From assembly GCA_947589525.1 (NCBI GenBank), contig CANQAW010000015.1, forward strand, positions 1-16,320: a DNA stretch of 16,320 nucleotides, written 5' to 3'. Below are positions 1-5,957 of this stretch, in pieces. The DNA comes from Candidatus Gastranaerophilales bacterium. GTDB taxonomy: Bacteria; Cyanobacteriota; Vampirovibrionia; Gastranaerophilales; Gastranaerophilaceae. Position 1 is the stretch's first letter. Every line of letters begins with the position of its first letter. The notes beneath the pieces are model-generated. The model saw only the letters and a program-made list of their open reading frames with translations. It was not told where the DNA came from and ran no database searches. The position numbers and the translations under genes are program-made.

Positions 1-31
1 TCCCCTGTAATTCATACTAACTTAATATACC

Positions 32-616
32 ATGAATTTAATAGGAATGTTATTAACGGCACTTGTTGTATCTCGAGAGTGGGAAAGAGGAACAATAGAG
101 AGCCTTTATTCAACAAAAATCACAAAATTAAACTTTGTTTTAGGTAAATATATTCCTTATTTTATTTTGGGAATTAGTTCTTTAATTTTTAACATTTTTA
201 TCTGCACCACAATTTTTCAAATTCCTTTCAGGGGTAATTATTTAATTTTGGTTTTTGTGGGGGGATTATATTTGTTTTGCTGTTTGGGAATAGGTTTATC
301 CATAAGTTCATCTTTTAAAGAACAGTTTTCTTCTTCTCAAACGGCGCTATCTTTGGGATTATTACCCGCTTTATTATTATCGGGGTTAATTTATCCGATT
401 AGTTCAATGCCTAAGATTTTTCAATATTTAACTTCAATAATGCCGCCGAGATATTTTATTATCTTTATTCAAAGCGAATTTATGGCGGGAACAATTTTAA
501 AAATTGTCCTTATAAATTCAATATATTTAAGTATTTTAGGGATAATTTTATTTTTATTTTTTTATAACAATATAGATTTAAGGTTGGAAAAATGTTTAAT
601 TCGTCACGCACGATAA
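32..616 (+). CDS. ABC-2 type permease, YbhS-like, C-terminal part only
   Basis: This is the C-terminal transmembrane half of an inner-membrane ABC exporter permease (ABC2_membrane_3 type; E. coli YbhS and YhhJ are relatives). The hallmark segment 'LLTALVVSREWERGT' near residue 7 closely matches the YbhS segment that follows its second transmembrane helix. 'KYIPYF', 'PFRGN', 'LLSGLIYPISSMP' and 'PPRYF' follow in the family order, with about five hydrophobic helices. Family members are about 370 residues, so some 180 N-terminal residues (first helix and large periplasmic loop) are absent. The ATG at 32 has no Shine-Dalgarno sequence and is only the first in-frame Met. The same frame has TAA at 8-10 and 23-25, while frame 1 is open to the window edge, so there is either a frameshift or a poor sequence end here. 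The ORF overlaps the next permease by 25 nt. Function is sure at family level; the substrate is unknown. Confidence 0.85.
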   Translation: MNLIGMLLTALVVSREWERGTIESLYSTKITKLNFVLGKYIPYFILGISSLIFNIFICTTIFQIPFRGNYLILVFVGGLYLFCCLGIGLSISSSFKEQFSSSQTALSLGLLPALLLSGLIYPISSMPKIFQYLTSIMPPRYFIIFIQSEFMAGTILKIVLINSIYLSILGIILFLFFYNNIDLRLEKCLIRHAR

Positions 617-1716
617 GAGTTTTAGCTTTAATTAAAAAAGAATTTTTGGCAATTTTTAAAGACCCTAAAAGCAGAGCCTTAATCATTCTGCCTCCTATTT
701 TACAGCTTTTTGTTTTTTCTTGGGCAATAACTCTGGAAGTCAAAAACATTGATATATCTGCCTTGGATTATTCAAAAGACTACTATTCAAGAGAAATAAT
801 ATCTAAGATTTATTGTTCAAAATGGTTTAAAAAAGTAAGATTTTGTAAAAACGAAGAAGAGCTTAAAAATAACATTAACCTTAAAAAATCAGATTGTGCG
901 TTAATTATTCAAAATAATCTGTCAAAAAATATAATCTCTCAAACTCCCTCAAATATTTTTGTAATACTCGACGGCAGGCAGACAAACTCTGCAAGTATAA
1001 TTTTAGGTTATATTAATCAAATAATTGCGGATTATAATACAGAGCTTGAAAATAAATTTAACATCAAAAGAAATTCAATTGATATACAAATCAGAAATTG
1101 GTATAACCCCAATATTGAATACCGCTGGTTTTTAACCGTAAGTTTAATTGTTATGCTCTCTTTGGTTTTATCTTTGTTGTTATCGGCGCTATCCATTGCA
1201 CGGGAAAGAGAACTCGGAACTTTTTCTCAGCTTTTGGTCAGCCCTTTAACGGGTGATGAAATTTTATTGGGAAAAATTATTCCCCCTTTATTTGTTTCTT
1301 TTGTTTCAGGCATTGTTATAACTTTAATTATTGCGCTTTTATTTAAAGTTCCTTTCGGGGGAAATATTTTAATTTATTTATTTTCAATGTTTGTATCTTT
1401 GTTTTCTTTAATCGGAGTCGGATTATTTATTTCTTCAATTTCTTATACCCAGCAAAGCGCAATACTTGGAGTTTTCGCCTTTCAAACGCCTGCGGTTTTA
1501 TTATCGGGGTTTGTTTCTCCCGTTGAAGATATGCCTTTATTTTTTCAATATTTGAGCGCAATTAACCCTATAAGATATTTTATGTTAATAATTAAAGGGA
1601 TATATTTTAAAAACATGGATTTTCAAACCGTATTTTTAAATATTATCCCTTTAATTTTAATCGGTATAGTAAGTCTTTTAATTGCACGCTGGAGTTTTAA
1701 AAGGCAGGTCGGATAG
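592..1716 (+). CDS. ABC-2 type permease, YbhR-like
   Basis: This is the second permease of a two-permease ABC exporter, like E. coli YbhS/YbhR (drug or cation efflux) and YhhJ. At 374 residues it is full length. It has a cytoplasmic start with 'ALIKKEFLAIFKDPKSR', a first helix at about residues 28-48, a periplasmic domain to about 180 with the family motif 'RNWYNPN', and then five or six helices. 'SIARERELGTFSQLLVSPL' is the coupling segment, and 'GFVSPVEDMP' and 'NPIRYF' follow. The ATG at 592 is preceded by an AGG-TTGGAAA stretch inside the end of the upstream permease, so the two are probably translationally coupled. Its TAG at 1714-1716 directly abuts the stop of the convergent csoR gene. 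The ATPase and a membrane-fusion protein would be expected upstream, outside the window. The substrate cannot be told from sequence. Confidence 0.9.
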   Translation: MFNSSRTIRVLALIKKEFLAIFKDPKSRALIILPPILQLFVFSWAITLEVKNIDISALDYSKDYYSREIISKIYCSKWFKKVRFCKNEEELKNNINLKKSDCALIIQNNLSKNIISQTPSNIFVILDGRQTNSASIILGYINQIIADYNTELENKFNIKRNSIDIQIRNWYNPNIEYRWFLTVSLIVMLSLVLSLLLSALSIARERELGTFSQLLVSPLTGDEILLGKIIPPLFVSFVSGIVITLIIALLFKVPFGGNILIYLFSMFVSLFSLIGVGLFISSISYTQQSAILGVFAFQTPAVLLSGFVSPVEDMPLFFQYLSAINPIRYFMLIIKGIYFKNMDFQTVFLNIIPLILIGIVSLLIARWSFKRQVG

Positions 1717-1989
1717 TTATTTTAAGATTTTATTCATAACAGAAATTACTTCTTCAATTTTTTCATCTCTGTCTTTTTCATCGCCGTTAATTAAAGATTC
1801 TTTAACACAGTGGGAAAAATGACCTCTTAAAATATCTAAATTGACTTTTTTCAAAATAGACCGGCTTGCAAGAATTTGATTACTTACTTCTATGCAGTAT
1901 CTGTCTTCTTCGCACATTTTAATTATGCCTTCTATCTGGCCTTTTAAAATCTTTAAAAGCTTTATGTTTTTCTCTTTATTTGCAATCAT
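1717..1989 (-). CDS. csoR: CsoR-family metal-sensing transcriptional repressor
   Basis: This is a 90-residue all-helical DUF156/CsoR-RcnR-family repressor. Members bind operator DNA as tetramers and release it when they bind metal or thiol-active ligands. 'LKGQIEGIIKMCEEDRYCIEV' at about residues 15-35 and 'RGHFSHCVKESL' at 55-66 are diagnostic. The copper-binding Cys-His-Cys triad of CsoR is intact as C32, H57 and C61, with the Tyr before the first Cys (Y31). There is no N-terminal His as in RcnR, which argues for a Cu(I) sensor over a nickel/cobalt sensor. An extra Cys, C26, is present. The ATG lies 1 nt after the TAA of the Cys-rich gene and no clear Shine-Dalgarno is seen, so translation is probably coupled. 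The CsoR-type operator in front of the operon indicates autoregulation. Copper specificity is inferred; a persulfide-sensing (CstR-like) role is less likely but not excluded. Confidence 0.9.
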   Translation of the reverse strand: MIANKEKNIKLLKILKGQIEGIIKMCEEDRYCIEVSNQILASRSILKKVNLDILRGHFSHCVKESLINGDEKDRDEKIEEVISVMNKILK

Positions 1990-1990
1990 A

Positions 1991-2461
1991 TTACTGTTCT
2001 ACGGGGCATCCTTTTGCTCTTTTTAAAAAACCGAAAAATGATTTTTTTCCTTTGCAGGTTTTTTCATCGCAAGAAGATTTTTCGCATTTTTCTTCGCAAG
2101 GTGCAGAGGTTTCTTTATCGCAAGTAGTTTTTTCTTTGCATTTGCAGTTTTCGCAATCGCAATCTTTGCAGTCGCATTTTGAGCAGTCGCCTGTTTTACA
2201 GCCTTCGCAGCCGCAGTCGCATTTTTCTTTGCATTTGCAGTTTTCGCAATCGCAATCTTTGCAGTCGCATTTTGAGCAGTCGCCTGTTTTACAGCCTTCG
2301 CAGTCGCAGTCGCATTTTTTTGCGCAGGCAGTGTCTTTACAGTCGCATTTTTCGCATGTGCAAGGTTGACCTTTTTTACATCCGCAATCACAGGCAAGAG
2401 TTACGTTTACCGTAAAAATCATTGCAAAAAAGACCAAACACAATAAAACTAATTTTTTCAT
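1991..2461 (-). CDS. Exported Cys-rich metallothionein-like protein
   Basis: This 156-residue protein has a signal peptide (KK, then a hydrophobic core at residues 4-20). Cleavage is probable after 'TLA' at 23, which leaves a mature protein starting with Cys. The -3 residue is Thr, so this is not a canonical lipobox and secretion by signal peptidase I is more likely than lipidation. The mature part has 36 Cys in 133 residues, mostly as CxC and CxxC pairs separated by Asp, Glu and Lys, and no His. This is the composition of a metallothionein. Two 31-residue copies of a Cys-rich block (about residues 49-110) are nearly identical. The tail 'KKSFFGFLKRAKGCPVEQ' is basic and aromatic. The ATG has AAGGAG 6 nt upstream. 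It is the first gene of an operon with csoR, behind a promoter overlapped by a CsoR-type operator. Binding and storing Cu(I) in the periplasm is inferred; no named family was recognised. Confidence 0.85.
   Translation of the reverse strand: MKKLVLLCLVFFAMIFTVNVTLACDCGCKKGQPCTCEKCDCKDTACAKKCDCDCEGCKTGDCSKCDCKDCDCENCKCKEKCDCGCEGCKTGDCSKCDCKDCDCENCKCKEKTTCDKETSAPCEEKCEKSSCDEKTCKGKKSFFGFLKRAKGCPVEQ
2129..2314 (-). repeat. Tandem 93-bp duplication within the Cys-rich gene
   Basis: Two adjacent 93-bp copies (about 2129-2221 and 2222-2314) differ at a single base, C2211 versus T2304, which changes Gly to Asp in the protein. The period is a multiple of three, so the frame is kept and each copy adds 31 residues with 11 Cys. 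The near identity suggests a recent duplication or ongoing homogenisation. Confidence 0.9.
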
Positions 2462-2486
2462 TTGTATCTCCTTTTTTAAGCCGTAT

Positions 2487-2504
2487 GTACCCCCCTAGGG
2501 TATA
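2487..2504. promoter_or_regulatory. CsoR-type operator
   Basis: TACCC (2488-2492) and GGGTA (2498-2502) form an inverted repeat around a 5-nt spacer, with a G/C-rich core inside very AT-rich DNA. This is the form of known CsoR operators in Gram-positive bacteria. It covers the predicted transcription start of the Cys-rich/csoR operon, just downstream of its -10 box, so a bound repressor would block initiation. The linked csoR gene makes the assignment strong. Confidence 0.85.
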
Positions 2505-2509
2505 GTATC

Positions 2510-2537
2510 ATTATATTGCTTTGAAGTTAATTGTCAA
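2510..2537 (-). promoter_or_regulatory. Sigma-70 promoter of the Cys-rich/csoR operon
   Basis: Read on the - strand, a perfect -35 TTGACA (2537-2532) and a perfect -10 TATAAT (2515-2510) are separated by 16 nt. The start site should fall near 2503, inside the CsoR operator. The consensus hexamers imply strong expression when the repressor leaves. Confidence 0.85.
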
Positions 2538-2552
2538 GCACAAAAATAATAA

Positions 2553-3854
2553 TTATCTAACTATCAATAAAGGGGGTGCAATTTCTTTGTCAGATATTTG
2601 ATAAGCACAATTTATATGTTTGAGCGCTTCTTCAATTTTTACGGAAGAAATATCATTAAAATATAAACTTGCCAAAGTTTCGCCTTTATCAACATAATCG
2701 CCGGCTTTTTTATTTAAACTTACGCCTGCGCAATAGTCGATTTTATCCGTTTTTTTATCTCTGCCTGCTCCTAAAAGTTTTGCGCATTTTGCAACTTCAA
2801 TTGCATCAAGTTTTGAAACAAAGCCTTGCTTGTCTGCTTTTAGCTCTAAAGGTTTTTTAGGTAAATTAAATAAGCCGTAGTCTTCTATAACTTTAGGGTT
2901 GCCCTTTTGAGCCTTTATTAATTCTCTGAATTTATCAAGCGCAAAAGAATTTTTAATAGAATTATCAAACATTTCACGTGCTTGGGTTTCATTTTGCGCA
3001 ATTTTGCAGTTCAAAAGAGTTTTAACGGCAAGAGCTAAAGTTATATCATATAAATCTTGTTTATAGTTCCCTTTTAAAAATTCAATCGCTTCAATTACTT
3101 CAAGCGCATTTCCAACATTTTGTCCTAAGGGCTGTTCCATTGAACTTATCACAATATCAATATCGTGATTTAAAAGTTTTGCCGTTTTTTTCATCAATTC
3201 GCCAAGCTCACGTGCTTCTTCAACGGTTTTTATAAAAGCACCCGAGCCGTATTTAACATCAAGCACTATTGAAGTAGCGCCTGAAGCAATTTTTTTAGAT
3301 ACAACGGAAGCACAAATTAAAGATTTATTATCAACGGTTGCCGTAACATCACGAAGGGCATAAATTCTGCCGTCAGCAGGTGTTAAATTGGGGCTTTGAG
3401 ACGAAATTGCAACTTTAATATCTTTAATTTGTTTTCTGAATTCTTCAATTGATAACTCGCATTTAAAATTCGGTATTGCTTCAAATTTATCAATAGTTCC
3501 CCCCGTAAAACCAAGCCCCCTGCCCGATAGTTTTGCCGTATAAACCCCAAGCGAAGCAAGAATGGGAATTAAAACCAAAGTAACCTTATCTCCGACTCCG
3601 CCCGTTGAATGTTTATCTGCAATATAAGGGGAAATATCAGAAAAATCAAGGATTTCTCCGCTATCAATAAAGCTTTGGGTTAAATAGGCGGTTTCTCTGT
3701 CTGATAATCCTTGAAAACAAACAGCCATAAGCCAAGCAGACATTTGATAATCTTCGATATTACCTTTTGTATAATTTTCAATAAGAAAATCAATTTCTTC
3801 TTTAGTGTGTTCCAGACCGTCTTTTTTCTTTTGAATTAAGTCAACTGCTCTCAT
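2553..3854 (-). CDS. pdp: Pyrimidine-nucleoside phosphorylase
   Basis: This cytoplasmic enzyme of pyrimidine salvage reversibly phosphorolyses uridine, deoxyuridine and thymidine to base and (deoxy)ribose-1-phosphate. At 433 residues it has the same length as Bacillus Pdp and aligns throughout. The phosphate-binding motif 'KHSTGGVGDK' is at 81-90, 'SGRGLGFTGGTIDK' at 110-123 and 'LTPADGRIYALRDVTATVD' follows. Lys108, just before 'LSGRG', is the residue that marks pyrimidine-nucleoside phosphorylases; thymidine phosphorylases (DeoA) have Met there, so pdp is preferred to deoA. Phe replaces the usual His in 'GxTGG'. The ATG has AAGGAAAAA just upstream, 12 nt after the stop of rlmH, so it is the last gene of the symporter-rlmH-pdp operon. 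No terminator hairpin is visible after it; read-through into the downstream Cys-rich/csoR operon is possible. Confidence 0.93.
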   Translation of the reverse strand: MRAVDLIQKKKDGLEHTKEEIDFLIENYTKGNIEDYQMSAWLMAVCFQGLSDRETAYLTQSFIDSGEILDFSDISPYIADKHSTGGVGDKVTLVLIPILASLGVYTAKLSGRGLGFTGGTIDKFEAIPNFKCELSIEEFRKQIKDIKVAISSQSPNLTPADGRIYALRDVTATVDNKSLICASVVSKKIASGATSIVLDVKYGSGAFIKTVEEARELGELMKKTAKLLNHDIDIVISSMEQPLGQNVGNALEVIEAIEFLKGNYKQDLYDITLALAVKTLLNCKIAQNETQAREMFDNSIKNSFALDKFRELIKAQKGNPKVIEDYGLFNLPKKPLELKADKQGFVSKLDAIEVAKCAKLLGAGRDKKTDKIDYCAGVSLNKKAGDYVDKGETLASLYFNDISSVKIEEALKHINCAYQISDKEIAPPLLIVR

Positions 3855-3866
3855 TATTTTTCCTTT

Positions 3867-4283
3867 TTATTTATGGTAAGGCTCGTTATTTAAAATTTTA
3901 TAAGCCCGATAAATCTGCTCTATCAAAATTAAAACTGCTTCCTGATGAAGGAATGTCAATTTCGACATAGAAAATTTAAAATTTGATTTATCTCTGACTT
4001 CTTTGTTTAATCCTTGTGCGCCCCCGATTAAAAACAAAATCTCGCTATAGTTTCCCAAAGTTTCAATTTCTCTTAGTTTTTGTGCAAATTCTATACTTGA
4101 TAATTCTTTTCCTTCAACTTCAAGACTTACAATAAAACTTTGGTTTTTATTTTTTATATATTCAAAAATATTCTCGCACTCAACAATTTCAACTCTGTTA
4201 AAGAGGCGTTTTTTGTATTCTGATACCCCTTGACGAAAAAAGCTTTCTTTTAATTTTCCTTCAAGAACAATTTTTATATTCAA
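3867..4283 (-). CDS. rlmH: 23S rRNA (pseudouridine1915-N3)-methyltransferase RlmH
   Basis: This SPOUT-fold methyltransferase uses S-adenosylmethionine to methylate pseudouridine 1915 in helix 69 of 23S rRNA of the assembled ribosome. The SAM-binding knot is visible as 'FLIGGAQGL' (85-92; most homologues read IGGPEGL), then 'MSKLTFLHQEAVLILIEQIYRAYKI' and the diagnostic end 'NNEPYHK'. At 138 residues it is about 18-20 shorter than E. coli RlmH. The missing part is the loop after the second strand, around residues 35-45, away from the active site. Translation starts with TTG at 4283-4281, 1 nt after the symporter's TAG; the N-terminus 'MNIKIVLEGKLKE' fits the family, so this start is credible and probably coupled. 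Its product, adenosylhomocysteine, would be recycled by the enzyme at 11155-12423. Confidence 0.93.
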   Translation of the reverse strand: MNIKIVLEGKLKESFFRQGVSEYKKRLFNRVEIVECENIFEYIKNKNQSFIVSLEVEGKELSSIEFAQKLREIETLGNYSEILFLIGGAQGLNKEVRDKSNFKFSMSKLTFLHQEAVLILIEQIYRAYKILNNEPYHK

Positions 4284-4284
4284 A

Positions 4285-5604
4285 CTAGCCCTGTTCTTTC
4301 GACTCTTGATTTAGCAATAAATCGTAATTGAGTTCATTTTCGTTATCCGCAATTATTGAAGCAACAACGGCATCCGAAGTCACGTTACAAATTGTTCTTG
4401 TCATATCAACAAATCTTTCAATTGTGAATAACAGCGAAAATCCTACAACAAGCTGTTCGGGAGTTAAACCTATTCCGTTTAAAATAAGCGCAATTGTTAT
4501 CATCCCCGCCCCGGGGATACCTGCTGAAGTTGAGGAAGCTATAATTGCAAGTAAAGCAATTTCAATAACCAGCAAAGGAGATATGTCAACCCCGTACATT
4601 TGTGTTAAAAATAAAACCGCAATTACTTGAACAATAGCCGTTCCGTCCATATTTAAAGTTGCTCCCAAAGGCAAAACAAATGAACAAACTCTGTTTGATA
4701 TACCTCTTTTTTCACAGCATGTAATTGTTAAAGGCAATGTAGCGGAAGAGCTTGCCGTCCCGAAAGCTACCATTATAGCTTCCGAAATTGCGCCGTAGAG
4801 TTTAGTTACGGGAACTTTTGAAAATATTTTTAACATTAACGGATAAACAACAAAAAACTGAATTAAAAGTGCAAGCGCAACCGCAAGAATATATTTCGAG
4901 ATATTTTGAAAAACGCCAAAGCCAAAACTTGATACAGCACTTGCCGTTAACGCAAAAATTCCCGGAGCGGCAAGATACATAATCCAATCCGTAATTTTCA
5001 TTGTCGCGGCAAAAATACTTTCAAACATTGAAACCAAAGGTCTTGAAATATCGCCCGACTTGGACAATGCTATTGCAAATACCGTAACAAAAATAATTAT
5101 GGGTATCATTTTTCCGTCAGATAGGGCAGAAAAAGGATTTTTGGGAATTACGTCAAGAAATATTTGAGAAATATTATCTCTTTGATAATTAATGGCATCG
5201 GTTACATAACCTTGAATATGAGAAATAATATCTGGCTGAATAAGTCCTTTGGCGCTTAACCCAGGTTGTATAACAAGAGCAATAATTGAAGCAACACTTA
5301 CCGCAACAACTGTAATTATCCCGTAATAAAGAATTAACTTTCCTCCGAGTTTTGTAAGCTGTTTTGAATCCCCGATATTTGAAATTCCTATAATAATGGC
5401 ACTTACAACCAACGGCAAAACAACCATTTGAATTATATTAATAAAAGCAGAGCCGGCAAAATTCAAAATTTTATACACATTGGGATATTGTTCGCTCGGA
5501 AAAAAACAACCTATTATTATACCAAAAATAAGCCCTAAGAATATATGTCCGTTTCTTTTTATTCCAAGCAGAAGTGCGATAATGACCTGCATATGAATTC
5601 CCAT
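4285..5604 (-). CDS. Dicarboxylate/amino acid:cation symporter (glutamate/aspartate type)
   Basis: This is an inner-membrane secondary transporter of the DAACS (SLC1-like) family, which imports glutamate/aspartate or C4-dicarboxylates with Na+ or H+. It has 439 residues and the full set of family signatures: hairpin 1 'GTASSSATLPL' (282-292), 'LGATLNMDGTA' (313-323), hairpin 2 'STSAGIPGAG' (358-367) and the helix-8 motif with D400, R403, T404 and N407 ('DMTRTICN'). The Arg in this motif binds the side-chain carboxylate in acidic amino acid transporters, and the following NVTSD resembles glutamate carriers more than DctA. The Asp one turn before D400 is replaced by Glu (E396). The ATG at 5604 has AGGA 9 nt upstream; a second ATG four codons later has no ribosome site. 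First gene of the operon with rlmH and pdp. The exact substrate and ion are inferred. Confidence 0.92.
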   Translation of the reverse strand: MGIHMQVIIALLLGIKRNGHIFLGLIFGIIIGCFFPSEQYPNVYKILNFAGSAFINIIQMVVLPLVVSAIIIGISNIGDSKQLTKLGGKLILYYGIITVVAVSVASIIALVIQPGLSAKGLIQPDIISHIQGYVTDAINYQRDNISQIFLDVIPKNPFSALSDGKMIPIIIFVTVFAIALSKSGDISRPLVSMFESIFAATMKITDWIMYLAAPGIFALTASAVSSFGFGVFQNISKYILAVALALLIQFFVVYPLMLKIFSKVPVTKLYGAISEAIMVAFGTASSSATLPLTITCCEKRGISNRVCSFVLPLGATLNMDGTAIVQVIAVLFLTQMYGVDISPLLVIEIALLAIIASSTSAGIPGAGMITIALILNGIGLTPEQLVVGFSLLFTIERFVDMTRTICNVTSDAVVASIIADNENELNYDLLLNQESKEQG

Positions 5605-5635
5605 GGGTAAAATTCCTCATAATACTAACTAAAAT

Positions 5636-5665
5636 ATTCTACATCTTTTCCATAAATTATGCAAA
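5636..5665 (-). promoter_or_regulatory. Possible promoter of the symporter-rlmH-pdp operon
   Basis: On the - strand TTTGCA (5665-5660) and TAGAAT (5641-5636) are 18 nt apart, placing a start near 5630 and a leader of about 25 nt with the ribosome site. The -35 matches consensus poorly (4 of 6), so this is tentative. Confidence 0.3.
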
Positions 5666-5716
5666 GAAAAATCAAATAAACATACTAAATTGTAGCCTTT
5701 TAAATAACTTTTAAAG

Positions 5717-5722
5717 TATAAT
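5717..5722 (+). promoter_or_regulatory. -10 box of an apparently leaderless gene
   Basis: TATAAT at 5717-5722 lies 6 nt before the ATG at 5729, so transcription should begin at or next to the A of the start codon. No convincing -35 sits at 16-18 nt; TTGTAG at 5690-5695 is too far away (21 nt). There is no Shine-Dalgarno, which fits a leaderless mRNA. Confidence 0.5.
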
Positions 5723-5728
5723 AAACTT

Positions 5729-5908
5729 ATGGAAGAAAAGAAAAATAATTTTTTGGGTGTTATGTTTGAATGCTGTCATGTATACGGCAGATTATACAAA
5801 AACAAGCAAGGAACATTTTATGAAGGCAGATGTCCGAAATGCCTTAAGCCGATAAAAATTAAAATCGGACAAAACGGTACAAATACAAGATTTTTTAAAG
5901 CATACTAA
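5729..5908 (+). CDS. 59-residue zinc-ribbon-like conserved small protein
   Basis: This short ORF encodes 59 residues. It has a charged start (MEEKKNNF), then 'MFECCHVYGRLY' with C15, C16 and H17, and 'EGRCPKCLKPIKIKIG' with C35 and C38, ending 'TNTRFFKAY'. The paired CC(H) and CPxC knuckles, separated by 18 residues, look like a single zinc ribbon. I recall similar tiny proteins with 'CCxVYGRxYxN..GTxYxGxCPxC..P....G..GT..RFF' as conserved hypotheticals in other phyla; no function is known to me. A coding reading is supported by the ordered motif, a good TATAAT just upstream and a terminator-like hairpin right after the TAA. There is no Shine-Dalgarno before the ATG, so it may be translated from a leaderless message. 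It stands alone between the divergent symporter operon and the convergent gene at 5958-6986. Nucleic-acid or protein binding is possible but not shown. Confidence 0.75.
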   Translation: MEEKKNNFLGVMFECCHVYGRLYKNKQGTFYEGRCPKCLKPIKIKIGQNGTNTRFFKAY

Positions 5909-5909
5909 A

Positions 5910-5935
5910 AATCCCCGCCCAAAAAGACAGGGATT
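5910..5935. terminator. Bidirectional terminator hairpin between convergent genes
   Basis: AATCCC (5910-5915) pairs with GGGATT (5930-5935). On the - strand the stem ends in a T-run (GGGATTTTTAG), giving an intrinsic terminator for the gene at 5958-6986. On the + strand the tail is A-rich, so termination of the small gene before it is less certain. Confidence 0.65.
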
Positions 5936-5957
5936 AACAAAATACGAAAGAAGCTTG

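Noticed and set aside
2129..2314. Tandem repeat considered as a CRISPR array
   Set aside because: Units are 93 bp, directly adjacent with no spacers, in frame with coding sequence and only two copies.
1980..2369. A 129-residue + strand ORF rich in Ser, Gln, Phe and His opposite the Cys-rich gene
   Set aside because: It is the antisense shadow of the repeated Cys codons. It has no ribosome site, and the - strand frame has a signal peptide, promoter and operator.
2023..2397. A - strand ORF of Ala/Lys/Asn/Thr repeats overlapping the Cys-rich gene
   Set aside because: It is a shifted reading of the same tandem repeat. Its start is inside the Cys-rich gene and it has no ribosome site.
1991..2461. 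The Cys-rich protein as a lipoprotein
   Set aside because: Cys24 follows 'TLA', with Thr at -3 and Leu at -2, which does not fit a lipobox; signal peptidase I cleavage is the simpler reading, though not certain.
2553..3854. Naming the phosphorylase deoA (thymidine phosphorylase)
   Set aside because: Lys108 before 'LSGRG' and the Bacillus Pdp length favour pyrimidine-nucleoside phosphorylase; thymidine phosphorylases have Met at this place.
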